Counted from the stretch's first letter, positions 1-12,619 are shown. The stretch: DNA of 64,000 bases from Sulfurimicrobium lacus (GCF_011764585.1 NZ_AP022853.1:2823501-2887500), one strand, 5' to 3'. Numbers and translations are program-made. The notes: generated by a model from the sequence alone, not told the origin.

Positions 1-1401
1 GAACTCCTGCCACGACACCAGCGTGCCGGAAGGCCCGCTGATCTGCACCGCGTGCGCGTCGTCGCCGCCGCAATCGCGCAGGATCTGCTCCACCGTGACG
101 CCGAAGGGATATTCGTAGATGCCGGGGCGGGAAACGTCGCCGGAAATGGACAGCAGCTTGGTGCCGGTGGACTGCGGCGTACCCTGGGCGGCGAACCACT
201 CGCCGCCATGCAGGCCGATCTTCGCCGCAGCGGCGAAGGTTTCGACATTGTCCACCACGGTCGGTCGGCCCTTGTAGCCATGCGTCACGGGGAACGGCGG
301 CCGGTTGCGCGGGCGTCCGCGCTTGCCTTCGAGGGACTCGATCAGCGCGGATTCTTCGCCGCAGATGTAGGCACCGGCGCCGAGGTGAATTTCGATATCG
401 AAACTGAAGCCAGCCTCGCCGAGGATGTTGTCGCCCAGCAAGCCGGCCTCGCGCCGGCGCTTCAGCACCGCTTCGAGCGGCTCCAGCAGGTAGCGGTATT
501 CGCCGCGCAAATAAAGGAAACCCTTGCTGGCCCCGACCACACGTGCCCCTATCGTCATGCCCTCGAACACCAGGTCGGCGTAGCTGGTGAGCAGCACCCG
601 GTCCTTGAAAGTGCCCGGCTCGCCCTCGTCGGCGTTGCACACGATGAAACGCTCGGGATTGCCGCCGATGTCGCAGATGACGCTGCCTTCCTCCTCGGCC
701 ACGGCGGCGTGGCAGAAAGTCCATTTCGAAGCGGTCTTGAAGCCCGCGCCACCGCGCCCGCGCAAGTTGGCTTTATCCACTTCGGCCAGGGTTTCCCGCG
801 TACCGCGCGTCAGGGTGGCGCGGATGGCGCTGCCGGATTCGAACGCGTCGCCGAGCAGGGTATCCTTGCGCCGGATGTTGTCCACCACCTCGAACAGCAT
901 GGGCGGCCAATCCGCCACCGGTTTGCGGCTGCGGATCAGTTCAGCGATCAGGTCCAGCCGGTTCTGATCCAGATTGGTCAGCGCCCAGCCGTTCACCAGC
1001 GCTGCCGGCCCCTGGTCGCACATGCCGGTGCAGGAAGTGGTGTCCACGCTCACCAGGTTGTCTTCCGACACCCTGCCCTGCTCAACCCACAGCTTGTTGC
1101 AGAAATACTGCATCAACTCGCGGTTACCCAGCATGTTGTCGGTGATGTTGTCGGAGAACAGGACGCGGTACTCTCCCGCCGGTTGGAGCGAAAGAAAGGA
1201 ATAAAAACCGGCCACGCCTTCCACTGAATCCCGGGGAATGCCCAGATGACTTGAAATGCAGGTCACCGCCTCGGGAGGAATGAAGTGGAGCGTATCCTGC
1301 ACATCGCGCAAGATTTGCAGCAGTCGCGATGCATCGGCCCCGTGCCGCTGAAGCACAGGCGACAGACGCTGTTCAATATCGGGAAACTCGCATGGTTCCA
1401 T
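1..1401 (-). CDS. hoxF: NAD-reducing [NiFe] hydrogenase, diaphorase subunit HoxF (3' end cut by window)
   Basis: This is the FMN/NAD-binding diaphorase subunit of a bidirectional cytoplasmic hydrogenase, passing electrons between the hydrogenase module and NAD+. The 467 residues seen are a fusion of a NuoE-like thioredoxin-fold domain (about 1-165) and a NuoF-like domain. The NuoF part shows the FMN/NAD motifs LRGRGGAGF, CNADEGEPGTFKDR and GAGAYICGEESALIES, and the visible end reads ISGPSGTLVSW, as in HoxF. The C-terminal [4Fe-4S] part lies beyond base 1. In the NuoE part only the second cysteine pair (SCTGMC) is present; the first C-x4-C is replaced by Ser/Asp. The ATG at 1401 has AGGGTGG upstream; an in-frame alternative lies at 1393. 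The gene runs divergently from ovoA. A free-standing NuoF or formate dehydrogenase beta chain is less likely because of the fusion. Confidence 0.85.
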   Translation of the reverse strand, partial: MEPCEFPDIEQRLSPVLQRHGADASRLLQILRDVQDTLHFIPPEAVTCISSHLGIPRDSVEGVAGFYSFLSLQPAGEYRVLFSDNITDNMLGNRELMQYFCNKLWVEQGRVSEDNLVSVDTTSCTGMCDQGPAALVNGWALTNLDQNRLDLIAELIRSRKPVADWPPMLFEVVDNIRRKDTLLGDAFESGSAIRATLTRGTRETLAEVDKANLRGRGGAGFKTASKWTFCHAAVAEEEGSVICDIGGNPERFIVCNADEGEPGTFKDRVLLTSYADLVFEGMTIGARVVGASKGFLYLRGEYRYLLEPLEAVLKRRREAGLLGDNILGEAGFSFDIEIHLGAGAYICGEESALIESLEGKRGRPRNRPPFPVTHGYKGRPTVVDNVETFAAAAKIGLHGGEWFAAQGTPQSTGTKLLSISGDVSRPGIYEYPFGVTVEQILRDCGGDDAHAVQISGPSGTLVSWQEF

Positions 1402-1574
1402 GGGACCACCCTTTGCCAAGGTATGAGGTACTGAACTTCTGATTCACTATACTATAAAGTTATGACAATTCCTCTACCTAAAAATACTCCATCGAACCTC
1501 CGCAGATATACGCCCTCTCGCCCTCTCCAGCTTTCCTGCTAGAATTTCCACCCACGCCGCAATAAGGGAACAGC

Positions 1575-3686
1575 ATGCCGCGCATTCTCTTCAACCGCAC
1601 CCCGATGCTCGCCGGCAGCGATATACAGGCGCTGCGCGGCCAGATTCGCAACTATTTCCACGCCACCAGCGACCGCTACGAGCAGCTGTTCGAAATCCTG
1701 GCCAGCGACGACGCCTATTACCGGAAGCCCATCGCGCTGCGCCATCCGCTGATTTTCTATTACGGCCACACCGCCACCTTCTTCGTCAACAAGCTGGTGC
1801 TGGCCGGACTGCTGGAACAGCGCATCGACCCGAAATTCGAATCCATGTTCGCCGTGGGCGTGGACGAGATGAGCTGGGACGACCTTGACGATGCCCACTA
1901 CGACTGGCCGCGAGTCGAAGAAGTGCGGGCCTACCGGGCCAGGATGCGGGAGGCGGTGGACGAAGTAATCCGCGACGCGCCGCTGGACCTGCCGGTGAAC
2001 TGGGACAGCCCGTGGTGGGCGGTCATGATGGGCATCGAGCACGAGCGCATTCACCTCGAGACTTCCTCGGTGCTGATCCGCCAGCACGCGCTGGCCTTCG
2101 TCCGACCGAACTCCGCTTTCATCCCCTGCCGCAACAGCGGCGCGTCGCCGGACAACGACCTGGTCGACATCCCGGCCGGCACAGTACGCCTCGGCAAGGA
2201 CAAGGCCGACCCGTACTACGGCTGGGACAACGAATACGGCAAGCATCAGGCGGACATCCCCGCCTTCCGCGCCGCGCGCCACCTGGTCAGCAACGGCGAA
2301 TTTCTCGGGTTCGTCGCGGCCGGCGGCTATGCGGACGAGCGCTGGTGGCAGGAGGAAGGCCGCCCCTGGAAAAGCTTCGCCCAGGCTGCCCATCCCACCT
2401 TCTGGATCAGGGATGGCGAGAACTGGCAGCTGCGCCTGATGACCGAGGTCGTGGCCATGCCCTGGGACTGGCCGGCGGAAGTCAATTACCACGAGGCCAA
2501 GGCGTTCTGCAACTGGAAGGCCGCGCAATCCGGACAGCCGGTGCGCCTGCCCACGGAAGATGAATGGCAGCGCCTGTATGACACCTCCGGCCTGGCCGAG
2601 ATCGCGCCTGAGCAGGCCGCGCCCGCCAACATCCACCTCGACCGCTACGCCTCCGCCTGCCCGGTAACCGAGTTCCGTCACGGCGAACTGTACGACGTGA
2701 TCGGCAACGTGTGGCAATGGACCGAAACGCCGATCTACCCTTTCGAGGGCTTTCAAGTCCACCCACTCTACGACGATTTCACCACCCCGACCTACGACGG
2801 GCGCCACAACCTGTTCAAGGGCGGCTCGTGGATCTCCTGCGGCAACGAGGCACAGTCCAGCGCGCGCTACGCCTTCCGGCGCCACTTCTTCCAGCATGCC
2901 GGCTTCCGCTACGTGGTGTCCGACGCCCCGCCCGCCGCGCCCGCCTCGCACTACGAAAGCGACAAGCTGCTGTCCGAATACGCCGAGTTCCATTACGGCG
3001 ACGAATATTTCGGCGTGCCCAACTTCCCGCGCGCCCTGGCGCAGCTGGCCATCCGCGCCATGGGCGACAAGCCGGCGCGCACGGCGCTCGATCTGGGCTG
3101 CGCCGCGGGGCGCGCCAGCTTCGAACTGGCGCGGCATTTCGACCATGTCACCGGGATCGACTTTTCCGCCCGCTTCATCGGCCTCGGTGTGCAACTCGCC
3201 GAAACCGGCGTGCTGCGCTACACCCTCGCCGACGAAGGAGAACTGGTGCGCTACCAGGAACGCAAGCTGGCCGCCCTTGGGCTGGACAGCGTGGCCGGCA
3301 AGGTCGAGTTTCTGCAGGGCGACGCCTGCAACCTCAAGCCCCTGTTCTCCGGCTACGACCTGATCCTCGCCGCCAACCTCGTCGACCGCCTCTACAGCCC
3401 GGCCAAATTCCTCGCCACGGTGCACGAACGCCTCAATCCAGACGGCTTGCTTCTCATCGCCTCGCCTTACACCTGGCTGCCCGAGCACACAAAACGCGAG
3501 GAATGGATCGGCGGCTACAAGAAGGACGGCGAAAGCTTCACCACCCTGGACGGGCTGAAGCAAATGCTCGGCCCGCATTTCCGCCTGCGCGAAGGCCCGC
3601 TCGAAGTACCCTTCGTCATCCGCGAAACGCGGCGCAAGTTTCAACATACCCTGTCTGAAGTCACGATTTGGGAACGCAAGGATTGA
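1575..3686 (+). CDS. ovoA: Ovothiol synthase OvoA (5-histidylcysteine sulfoxide synthase and methyltransferase)
   Basis: OvoA is a non-haem iron enzyme that joins cysteine to C5 of histidine with oxygen, giving a sulfoxide; its C-terminal domain later N-methylates 5-thiohistidine to ovothiol A. The 703 residues comprise an N-terminal DinB-like domain with the iron ligands H65 and the HxxxHxE set H156/H160/E162, a formylglycine-generating-enzyme/sulfatase-modifying domain (about 180-455), and a class I methyltransferase domain (about 470-703) with the SAM motif LDLGCAAGR near residue 504. Length and domain order match bifunctional OvoA rather than EgtB. The ATG at 1575 has AAGGGAA upstream. 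Its stop overlaps the start of the next gene, a C-S lyase. Confidence 0.93.
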   Translation: MPRILFNRTPMLAGSDIQALRGQIRNYFHATSDRYEQLFEILASDDAYYRKPIALRHPLIFYYGHTATFFVNKLVLAGLLEQRIDPKFESMFAVGVDEMSWDDLDDAHYDWPRVEEVRAYRARMREAVDEVIRDAPLDLPVNWDSPWWAVMMGIEHERIHLETSSVLIRQHALAFVRPNSAFIPCRNSGASPDNDLVDIPAGTVRLGKDKADPYYGWDNEYGKHQADIPAFRAARHLVSNGEFLGFVAAGGYADERWWQEEGRPWKSFAQAAHPTFWIRDGENWQLRLMTEVVAMPWDWPAEVNYHEAKAFCNWKAAQSGQPVRLPTEDEWQRLYDTSGLAEIAPEQAAPANIHLDRYASACPVTEFRHGELYDVIGNVWQWTETPIYPFEGFQVHPLYDDFTTPTYDGRHNLFKGGSWISCGNEAQSSARYAFRRHFFQHAGFRYVVSDAPPAAPASHYESDKLLSEYAEFHYGDEYFGVPNFPRALAQLAIRAMGDKPARTALDLGCAAGRASFELARHFDHVTGIDFSARFIGLGVQLAETGVLRYTLADEGELVRYQERKLAALGLDSVAGKVEFLQGDACNLKPLFSGYDLILAANLVDRLYSPAKFLATVHERLNPDGLLLIASPYTWLPEHTKREEWIGGYKKDGESFTTLDGLKQMLGPHFRLREGPLEVPFVIRETRRKFQHTLSEVTIWERKD

Positions 3687-4852
3687 GCTTCGACTTCGAC
3701 CGCGCGATCGACCGCAACGGCACGGCCAGCGTCAAGCACGATGGCTGCGCAGGCTATTTCGGCACGCCGGACGTGCTGCCGATGTGGGTCGCGGACATGG
3801 ATTTCGCCGCCCCCGAAGCCGTCACCCGGGCACTCGCGGCGCGCGCCGCCCATCCGGTCTACGGCTACACCTTCTACCCCGACGACCTCTACGAGGCCCT
3901 GAGCGCGTGGCTGCAAAAGCGCCACGGCTGGCAGGTCGAACGCGACTGGGTCATCATGGCGCCGGGGGTGGTGCCCTCGCTGCACGCCGCCGTGCTGGCC
4001 TTCGCCGCCCCCGGCGAGGCGGTGGTGGTGCAGCCGCCGGTGTATTTCCCCTTCTTCAGCGCCGTCACCGACACCGGCCGCAAACTCGTGCTCAATCCCT
4101 TGCGCCTGGAAAACGGCCGCTACGCTATCGACTTCGAGCAGCTCGAGCGCTGCGCCGCCGACGGCGCGCGCCTGCTACTGCTGTGCTCACCGCATAACCC
4201 GGTGGGGCGGGTATGGACCCCGGACGAACTGCGCGAAACCCTGCACATCGCGCGGCGGCACGGCATGACGGTACTGTCGGACGAAATCCACGCCGACCTG
4301 GTGTACCCCGGCGAGCGCCACACCGCCCTCGCCACCCTGGCACAAGCCGGCGACACACTGGTCACCGCCGTCGCCCCGAGCAAGACCTTCAACATCCCCG
4401 GGCTGGGCCTGTCCTGCCTGATCGTCCCCGACCCGGCGCAACGCACCGCGCTGCGCAAAGTCTTCGCCACCCTCGCCCTCGGCCACTCCAACCCCTTCAG
4501 CATCGCCGCCTTCGAAGCCGCCTACCGCGACGGGGAAGCCTGGCTGGACGCGCTGCTGGTCTACCTGCGCGACAGCCGCGATTTCGTCGCCGCCTACCTG
4601 GCGGAACATCTGCCCGGCATCCGGCTCATCCAGCCGGAGGGGACTTATCTGCTGTGGCTGGACTGCAGGGAACTAGGCATGAACGACGCGGAGTTGAAGG
4701 AATTCTTCGTGAGCACAGCACGCGTGGGAATGAATCCCGGCACGGTGTTCGGCGCTGGGGGCAGCGGCTTCATGCGGCTGAATATCGGGGCGCCGCGGCG
4801 TGTGGTGGCGGAAGCCCTGGTGCGGATCAGGGCAGCGATTGCCGAGCACTAA
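3683..4852 (+). CDS. PLP-dependent C-S lyase, MalY/PatB type; probable ovothiol sulfoxide lyase OvoB
   Basis: This is a fold-type I aminotransferase-like enzyme of the cystathionine beta-lyase (MalY/PatB) family. The PLP lysine is in SKTFNIPG near residue 234, and WVADMDF near the N-terminus and the SDEIHADLVY motif are family hallmarks. The TTG at 3683 overlaps the ovoA stop (TTGA), and the resulting N-terminus MSFDFDRAIDR matches MalY proteins; an in-frame TTG at 3668 is the alternative. Ovothiol synthesis needs a PLP enzyme to cleave the histidylcysteine sulfoxide made by OvoA, so the coupling points to that role (OvoB). A general cystathionine beta-lyase is the fallback. The family call is firm; the substrate is inferred from position. 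Confidence 0.85.
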   Translation: MSFDFDRAIDRNGTASVKHDGCAGYFGTPDVLPMWVADMDFAAPEAVTRALAARAAHPVYGYTFYPDDLYEALSAWLQKRHGWQVERDWVIMAPGVVPSLHAAVLAFAAPGEAVVVQPPVYFPFFSAVTDTGRKLVLNPLRLENGRYAIDFEQLERCAADGARLLLLCSPHNPVGRVWTPDELRETLHIARRHGMTVLSDEIHADLVYPGERHTALATLAQAGDTLVTAVAPSKTFNIPGLGLSCLIVPDPAQRTALRKVFATLALGHSNPFSIAAFEAAYRDGEAWLDALLVYLRDSRDFVAAYLAEHLPGIRLIQPEGTYLLWLDCRELGMNDAELKEFFVSTARVGMNPGTVFGAGGSGFMRLNIGAPRRVVAEALVRIRAAIAEH

Positions 4853-4872
4853 AAGTCAATAGCCATCTTTTT

Positions 4873-6753
4873 CTAAGTCATCAGCTTGCGCAGCAGCGGT
4901 TCCAGCTTCTCCGCCGCCATGGGGTGGGAAATGAAGTACCCCTGGCCCATGGTGCATCCGATATCCTTGAGCAAGTCATATTGCGCCTGCTCCTCGATAC
5001 CCTCCGCCACGGTGTACATCTGGAGGTTGCGCCCCAGCGCCTCGATCGTTTTCACGATCGCCAGATTCTTTCCGTTGGTCTGAATTTCGCGCACGAAGGA
5101 AGCATCGATCTTGAGGCAAGATATGGGCAATTCCTTGAGATATTGCAGCGACGAGTAACCGGTTCCAAAGTCATCGATGGCGATCGAAATCCCCATGTCG
5201 CGCAGGGCTTTGAGCTTGCCCAGGGCTTTTTCCGCACTGCCCATCAGCACGCCTTCGGTGATCTCGATTTCAAGATAGCTCGGCGGCATGCGCATTTCCC
5301 CCAGCAATCTTGCGAGCTGGCCGATGAAGGCATCGTCACGGAACTGCAGTGGTGATACGTTGACCGCCATCTTCAACAGGAAGCCTTGGTCCGACCACGC
5401 CCGCCACTGCGCACAGGCCTTGCGGAATACCTGTTCGCCGATGGCACCGATCAGGCCGGCTTCCTCGGCAACGGGAATAAACTGCAGCGGTGGCACCATG
5501 CCGTTTTCCGGGCAATTCCAGCGCACCAGCGCTTCCACGGCACTCACCCTGCCGCTCGCCATATCGATCTGGGGCTGAAAGTGCAGCACGAACTCGTCCC
5601 GCTCCAGCGCCAGCTTGAGACGCTGCTCCATGCGATAGAACCCGGACATTTCCTCCGCCAGATCCGCCGAGTAGAACTGGATGTTGTTCTTGCCCTCGCG
5701 CTTGGCCTTGTACATCGCGGCATCGGCGTTCTTGATCAGGTCTTCGGATGTTTCGCCGTCAGCGGGAAAAACCGCGATTCCGATACTGCCGGTCACACGG
5801 AATTTGTGCTCGTTCACCGTAAAAGTCTGGTCCAGCAACGCCAGGATTTTCTCGGCGCTGCGGAATTGTTCGTCCTTTTTTTCCATTTTTTCGACAATGA
5901 CGAATTCGTCACCGCCAAAGCGCGAAATGAATATCTGGGCGTTCTTGCCGCCTCCCTCGGATACGCCGCCCTCGAACTGCTTGGCGATCTGGCGCAGCAA
6001 GGCATCCCCCACGGTATGGCCGAAGGTATCGTTGATGTATTTGAAGCGATCCAGGTCGAGAAACATCACTGCAAAATGGCGCCCCCCGGCTGCGGCTTCA
6101 TAAATCCAGTCATGCAGCTTCTCCATGAGCCAGCGCCGGTTGGGCAGCATGGTCAAGGGATCGTACTTGGCCGAAATCTCGATCTGCTGCTCGTAAACCC
6201 TGCGCTGGGTGATGTCCACATTGGAGGAACGCACGCCGATGGTATTGCCATTTTCGTCCTGTACCGTACCGCACAGGTGCTCGACCCAGCGAATATCGCC
6301 ATCCCTGGTAACAATGCGAAACTCGACGGTTTCGGCCAAGCCCTCGCCGTTGATGTTGTGGATATGCGCGTTCCACACCTCCATGTCGTCGGGGTGGATA
6401 AGCCGGTTCATGAAATTGGGTTCACGATAAAAATCATCCTGAACGTAGCCAGTCAGCGACTTGCAGGCGGGGGAAACGTATTCGTACTCGCCGCTGATTT
6501 TGCGGAAGTAGTTGAACTCGGGTGCGAAATCCGCGAGGGCGGAGAACAGCCGCGCATTGCCGGCCAGCCTGGCGCGCAACACCCCGACCTTGCCCACCAG
6601 AAGACCGAGCACGATCCCGAGCGACATGGGAACGACCACCATGCGCGGGTAAAAGGTTTTCATGACGAAAATGCTCTGGATGGCAAAGAAAGACAGCACA
6701 ATGGCCAACGCCAGAAAAATCGAGATCAGGTAAGTTCGCGCGGATTTATTCAT
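4873..6753 (-). CDS. Membrane PAS-GGDEF-EAL protein (c-di-GMP turnover)
   Basis: A 626-residue inner-membrane protein with two N-terminal membrane segments (about residues 8-30 and 36-55), a PAS/PAC sensor region (about 70-190), a GGDEF domain (about 200-370) with an intact RFGGDEF motif, and an EAL domain (about 385-620) with EALVRW and DDFGTGYSSL. Both catalytic motifs look intact, so it may make and degrade c-di-GMP, or one domain may only regulate. It converges on the ovoA pair with 20 bases between stops. Its start lies about 380 bases from that of nifJ, read the other way. Confidence 0.93.
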   Translation of the reverse strand: MNKSARTYLISIFLALAIVLSFFAIQSIFVMKTFYPRMVVVPMSLGIVLGLLVGKVGVLRARLAGNARLFSALADFAPEFNYFRKISGEYEYVSPACKSLTGYVQDDFYREPNFMNRLIHPDDMEVWNAHIHNINGEGLAETVEFRIVTRDGDIRWVEHLCGTVQDENGNTIGVRSSNVDITQRRVYEQQIEISAKYDPLTMLPNRRWLMEKLHDWIYEAAAGGRHFAVMFLDLDRFKYINDTFGHTVGDALLRQIAKQFEGGVSEGGGKNAQIFISRFGGDEFVIVEKMEKKDEQFRSAEKILALLDQTFTVNEHKFRVTGSIGIAVFPADGETSEDLIKNADAAMYKAKREGKNNIQFYSADLAEEMSGFYRMEQRLKLALERDEFVLHFQPQIDMASGRVSAVEALVRWNCPENGMVPPLQFIPVAEEAGLIGAIGEQVFRKACAQWRAWSDQGFLLKMAVNVSPLQFRDDAFIGQLARLLGEMRMPPSYLEIEITEGVLMGSAEKALGKLKALRDMGISIAIDDFGTGYSSLQYLKELPISCLKIDASFVREIQTNGKNLAIVKTIEALGRNLQMYTVAEGIEEQAQYDLLKDIGCTMGQGYFISHPMAAEKLEPLLRKLMT

Positions 6754-7131
6754 CTTTATCTTTTTTTTCCTTCGAACTTTTCCTTCTCGGGTGCGTCAAC
6801 TACTATGAATAGCGGCGAGAAAATAGCCGTATCCTCCCGTCTTCCCGCCACCGCTTTTATCACGCCGGGCGTATCGGCGCTGCAGCAGACCGCAGGTCGT
6901 GTCCAGGCAAACAGGAACGCACCGTTGGGCATCTTCACCCTCTCCTCCGAGGCTGTATTTTATGTATTTTTCATAACAGCCTATCATCCAAACTTGTCCA
7001 ACGACAAGCGGCGCATGTAAAACCAACCGTTCGTTGATCGAACTCAAGCGGAACGCTTTTATGCGTTGCCATATTGGGGTAACAGGTTTAATGTAATTTT
7101 TATTTTTTGGTTCAGTTTTTCGGGGGTCATC
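6754..7131. other. Intergenic region between divergent GGDEF/EAL gene and nifJ
   Basis: These 378 bases hold the start regions of both divergent genes. The nifJ side carries an FNR/Anr-like palindrome and a -10-like hexamer (listed separately), followed by an AT-rich leader. The other half contains a 60-codon reading frame on the minus strand (6756-6938) ending three bases before the GGDEF/EAL start; it has no recognisable domain and I do not call it a gene. I see no transposon or RNA gene. Confidence 0.6.
7034..7075 (+). promoter_or_regulatory. Candidate FNR/Anr-dependent nifJ promoter
   Basis: TTGAT-CGAA-CTCAA at 7034-7047 differs in one base from the FNR/Anr consensus TTGAT-N4-ATCAA. A -10-like CATATT lies at 7070-7075, predicting a transcript start near 7082, which puts the centre of the palindrome at about -41.5, the classical position for a class II FNR activator. 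Low-oxygen induction would suit an oxygen-sensitive PFOR. This is a pattern match, not an experiment. Confidence 0.5.
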
Positions 7132-10722
<3,591 letters not shown>

Positions 10723-10743
10723 CCAACTTTCATCATTGAAATG

Positions 10744-10775
10744 GCAACGGGGATGGCAAATGCCATCCCCGTTGC
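10744..10775 (+). terminator. Hairpin terminator after nifJ
   Basis: Two perfect 15-base inverted arms (10744-10758 and 10761-10775) are separated by two bases, 21 bases after the nifJ stop, and followed by a short ACTTT run. The stem is very strong but the T-run is poor, so it may be a weak intrinsic terminator or protect the 3' end. Confidence 0.65.
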
Positions 10776-10790
10776 ACTTTAAATCCTCAT

Positions 10791-11093
10791 ATGACTACAT
10801 CACTGCCCTACGACGAAGATACCCGCACCAGGGTCAACCTTGAAACCTCACGCATCCCGTGGAAAGAACTGCTGCGTTTTTTCGCGGGCGGAACGGTGAT
10901 TGCCGTCAGCAACGAACTGGACCTGGTGGAAGTCGCCGTGCAGATTTCACACGACAACAAAGCCCAGGTCGAGCAATGGATGCTGGCGGGGAAAGTTGCG
11001 CGGGTGTCGGACGAACTGGCCAAAGAGTGGCTGGAAACGGATGCCGTCCTGTGGGCAGTGATCGTCAAACCGTGGATTCTGGTTCAACCCTGA
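10791..11093 (+). CDS. DUF2288 family protein
   Basis: A 100-residue soluble protein with no membrane segment. The segment NLETSRIPWKELLRFF followed by VIAVSNELDLVEVA and a C-terminal WAVIVKPWILVQP resembles the DUF2288 family of small proteobacterial proteins of unknown function. It begins 15 bases after the nifJ hairpin, without a strong ribosome site, and converges on the next gene. Function unknown; the family call rests on motif memory. Confidence 0.75.
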   Translation: MTTSLPYDEDTRTRVNLETSRIPWKELLRFFAGGTVIAVSNELDLVEVAVQISHDNKAQVEQWMLAGKVARVSDELAKEWLETDAVLWAVIVKPWILVQP

Positions 11094-11140
11094 AGGGTAA
11101 AGCGCTTCGATCGGCTCGCAAGGCAAAGCCAGCCGCAGGT

Positions 11141-11695
11141 TTAACGCCAGACGTCCGTGTGTTCCTTCAACTTGACGCCGTAAAGCATCATGATCTCGGA
11201 AGCGATTTCCCGGTTGAATCCTTCGCGGTCGCCGCGCTCGTCGAAGCTCAAACCCTGCAGATAACTCTCTGACTCCGGGTCGGGCCACAACATCACCAGC
11301 TTTTCCACAATGCGGGGATAGTTTTTTTCCAGTTCGGACATATAGGCATCCGACGCGGAGGGCTCCGTTTTCCTGGCCGCGGCCTTCTCCGAAGCCTGGG
11401 AGGAAAGGGATTTGGGTTGCACCGTCCTCGCAAACGGCGAGTCGCCGCCAGGTGTTTCGAGCCGGGTAATCTGGTCCAGCGTCATGAACAAAGCGGGGTC
11501 CGAATTTTTCGCCCGCCGACTGGCGCGCGAGCGCCACACCAGCACCAGGACCACGATCAGGACGATGCCGCCAACGGCCAGCAGCATGAAGTTCCCGTCA
11601 TCCGCAGCGGCGGGTGAATTCGAGGCGCTGGCCGTGGCTGCCCAAGTCGGGCCGGCCAACAAGAGTGCTTGTTGCAGCAGTTTTCTAGTCAACAT
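11141..11695 (-). CDS. Hypothetical single-span membrane protein
   Basis: A 184-residue protein with an N-terminal signal-like segment ending around ATASA, a short Ala/Asp-rich stretch, a strong membrane span (about residues 36-55, LLAVGGIVLIVVLVLVW) and a basic stop-transfer patch (RSRASRRAK). A low-complexity linker follows, then a C-terminal acidic/aromatic segment (about 120-184) that looks folded. The charge pattern puts the C-terminal part in the cytoplasm. I do not recognise the family. It is divergent from the diheme cytochrome gene with 248 bases between starts. Confidence 0.7.
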   Translation of the reverse strand: MLTRKLLQQALLLAGPTWAATASASNSPAAADDGNFMLLAVGGIVLIVVLVLVWRSRASRRAKNSDPALFMTLDQITRLETPGGDSPFARTVQPKSLSSQASEKAAARKTEPSASDAYMSELEKNYPRIVEKLVMLWPDPESESYLQGLSFDERGDREGFNREIASEIMMLYGVKLKEHTDVWR

Positions 11696-11943
11696 AACAT
11701 TGTTCAGTGTAGGGAAAATTCAAAAGCGCAAATGGTACCTCATCCCCGCCGGCAAACCAACCACGGCAGCGCTTGCCGCCAATTCCAGCAGTGTTTCAGT
11801 ATAAGTAAGCACTTCAAGCATTTGACTGCCATGCCGGCGCCATGGACAAGAAATTTGATTTGCATTTTTCAGGGCTGCGTTTAACACATCGTCATTGGTG
11901 TAAAATTTCCCGGCAAATCCAACAACAAGACAGAGGACAAAAC

Positions 11944-12570
11944 ATGACTCAACACCTTTTCGTGCGTCACCATTTCTGCATTTCAACGCTGATGACAACC
12001 CTGCTGGCTCTGCCTGTTGCTGCACAGGCAACCAGTACGCCGGATCGAACCGGCAAGGAAGTCGTCGAGGCCACCTGCATCGTATGCCATGGCCCCGGCA
12101 AGGATGGTGCGCCCAGATTCGGCCACAGCGACGAATGGTCGAAGCGCGCGTCACAGGGCATAAACACCCTGACGAGTCATGCGATTACCGGGATTCGCAA
12201 AATGCCGGCACACGGCGGTGAAGGATCGCTGTCCGATCTGGAAATCAGCCGGGCGATTTCCTACATGGTGAGCGGCGGCAAGGCTCCAGACCCCAAGACG
12301 GCCTACAGTTCGCCGCAACAATGGAGCGGCGAGCAGATCGTCAAGGCGCGCTGCGGAGAATGCCATTCCATCGGCAAGGGCGGCGCGCCGCACATCGGCA
12401 ACATGGAAGAATGGTCGCCACGGCTCAAGTCCGGAGTGGAAAATCTCGTCAAATCCTCCATCAGGGGACACAACGCCATGCCCTCCCGGGGCGGACTGGC
12501 CAACCTGAGCGATGCCGACATGCGTGCTGCCATCACCTACATGGTGACCCCCGCAAACGCAACCAAGTAG
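11944..12570 (+). CDS. Periplasmic diheme cytochrome c (two cytochrome c5-like domains)
   Basis: A 208-residue exported protein with a signal peptide (cleavage probably after VAAQA) and two tandem homologous domains, each with a haem-binding site, CIVCH and CGECH, and a likely distal methionine in the matching KMPAHGG and AMPSRGG motifs. Each ends with an ISYMV/ITYMV helix as in cytochrome c5. It is probably a periplasmic electron carrier to terminal oxidases or denitrification enzymes. The ATG at 11944 was chosen for the AGAGGAC ribosome site and the signal peptide; the frame is open further upstream. It is followed by a hairpin before the convergent ybbP. Confidence 0.9.
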   Translation: MTQHLFVRHHFCISTLMTTLLALPVAAQATSTPDRTGKEVVEATCIVCHGPGKDGAPRFGHSDEWSKRASQGINTLTSHAITGIRKMPAHGGEGSLSDLEISRAISYMVSGGKAPDPKTAYSSPQQWSGEQIVKARCGECHSIGKGGAPHIGNMEEWSPRLKSGVENLVKSSIRGHNAMPSRGGLANLSDADMRAAITYMVTPANATK

Positions 12571-12587
12571 CAATATCCGCGCAAGCA

Positions 12588-12619
12588 CGTCACCGCCGCC
12601 CCTTCAGGCGACGGTGACG
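12588..12619. terminator. Hairpin between convergent cytochrome c and ybbP genes
   Basis: CGTCACCGCCGCC (12588-12600) pairs with GGCGACGGTGACG (12607-12619) around a six-base loop, with one internal mismatch. It lies 17 bases after the cytochrome stop. No long T-run follows, so termination strength is uncertain. Confidence 0.5.

Noticed and set aside
52-1227. Plus-strand open frame of 391 codons
   Set aside because: It is antisense to hoxF, whose minus-strand translation carries conserved FMN/NAD motifs; the plus frame has none.
1539-3647. Minus-strand open frame of 702 codons across ovoA
   Set aside because: Composition effect of a GC-rich coding strand; low-complexity Val/Gly/Ala product without domains.
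6756-6938. 60-codon frame before the GGDEF/EAL gene
   Set aside because: No ribosome site or recognisable family; it overlaps the regulatory region.
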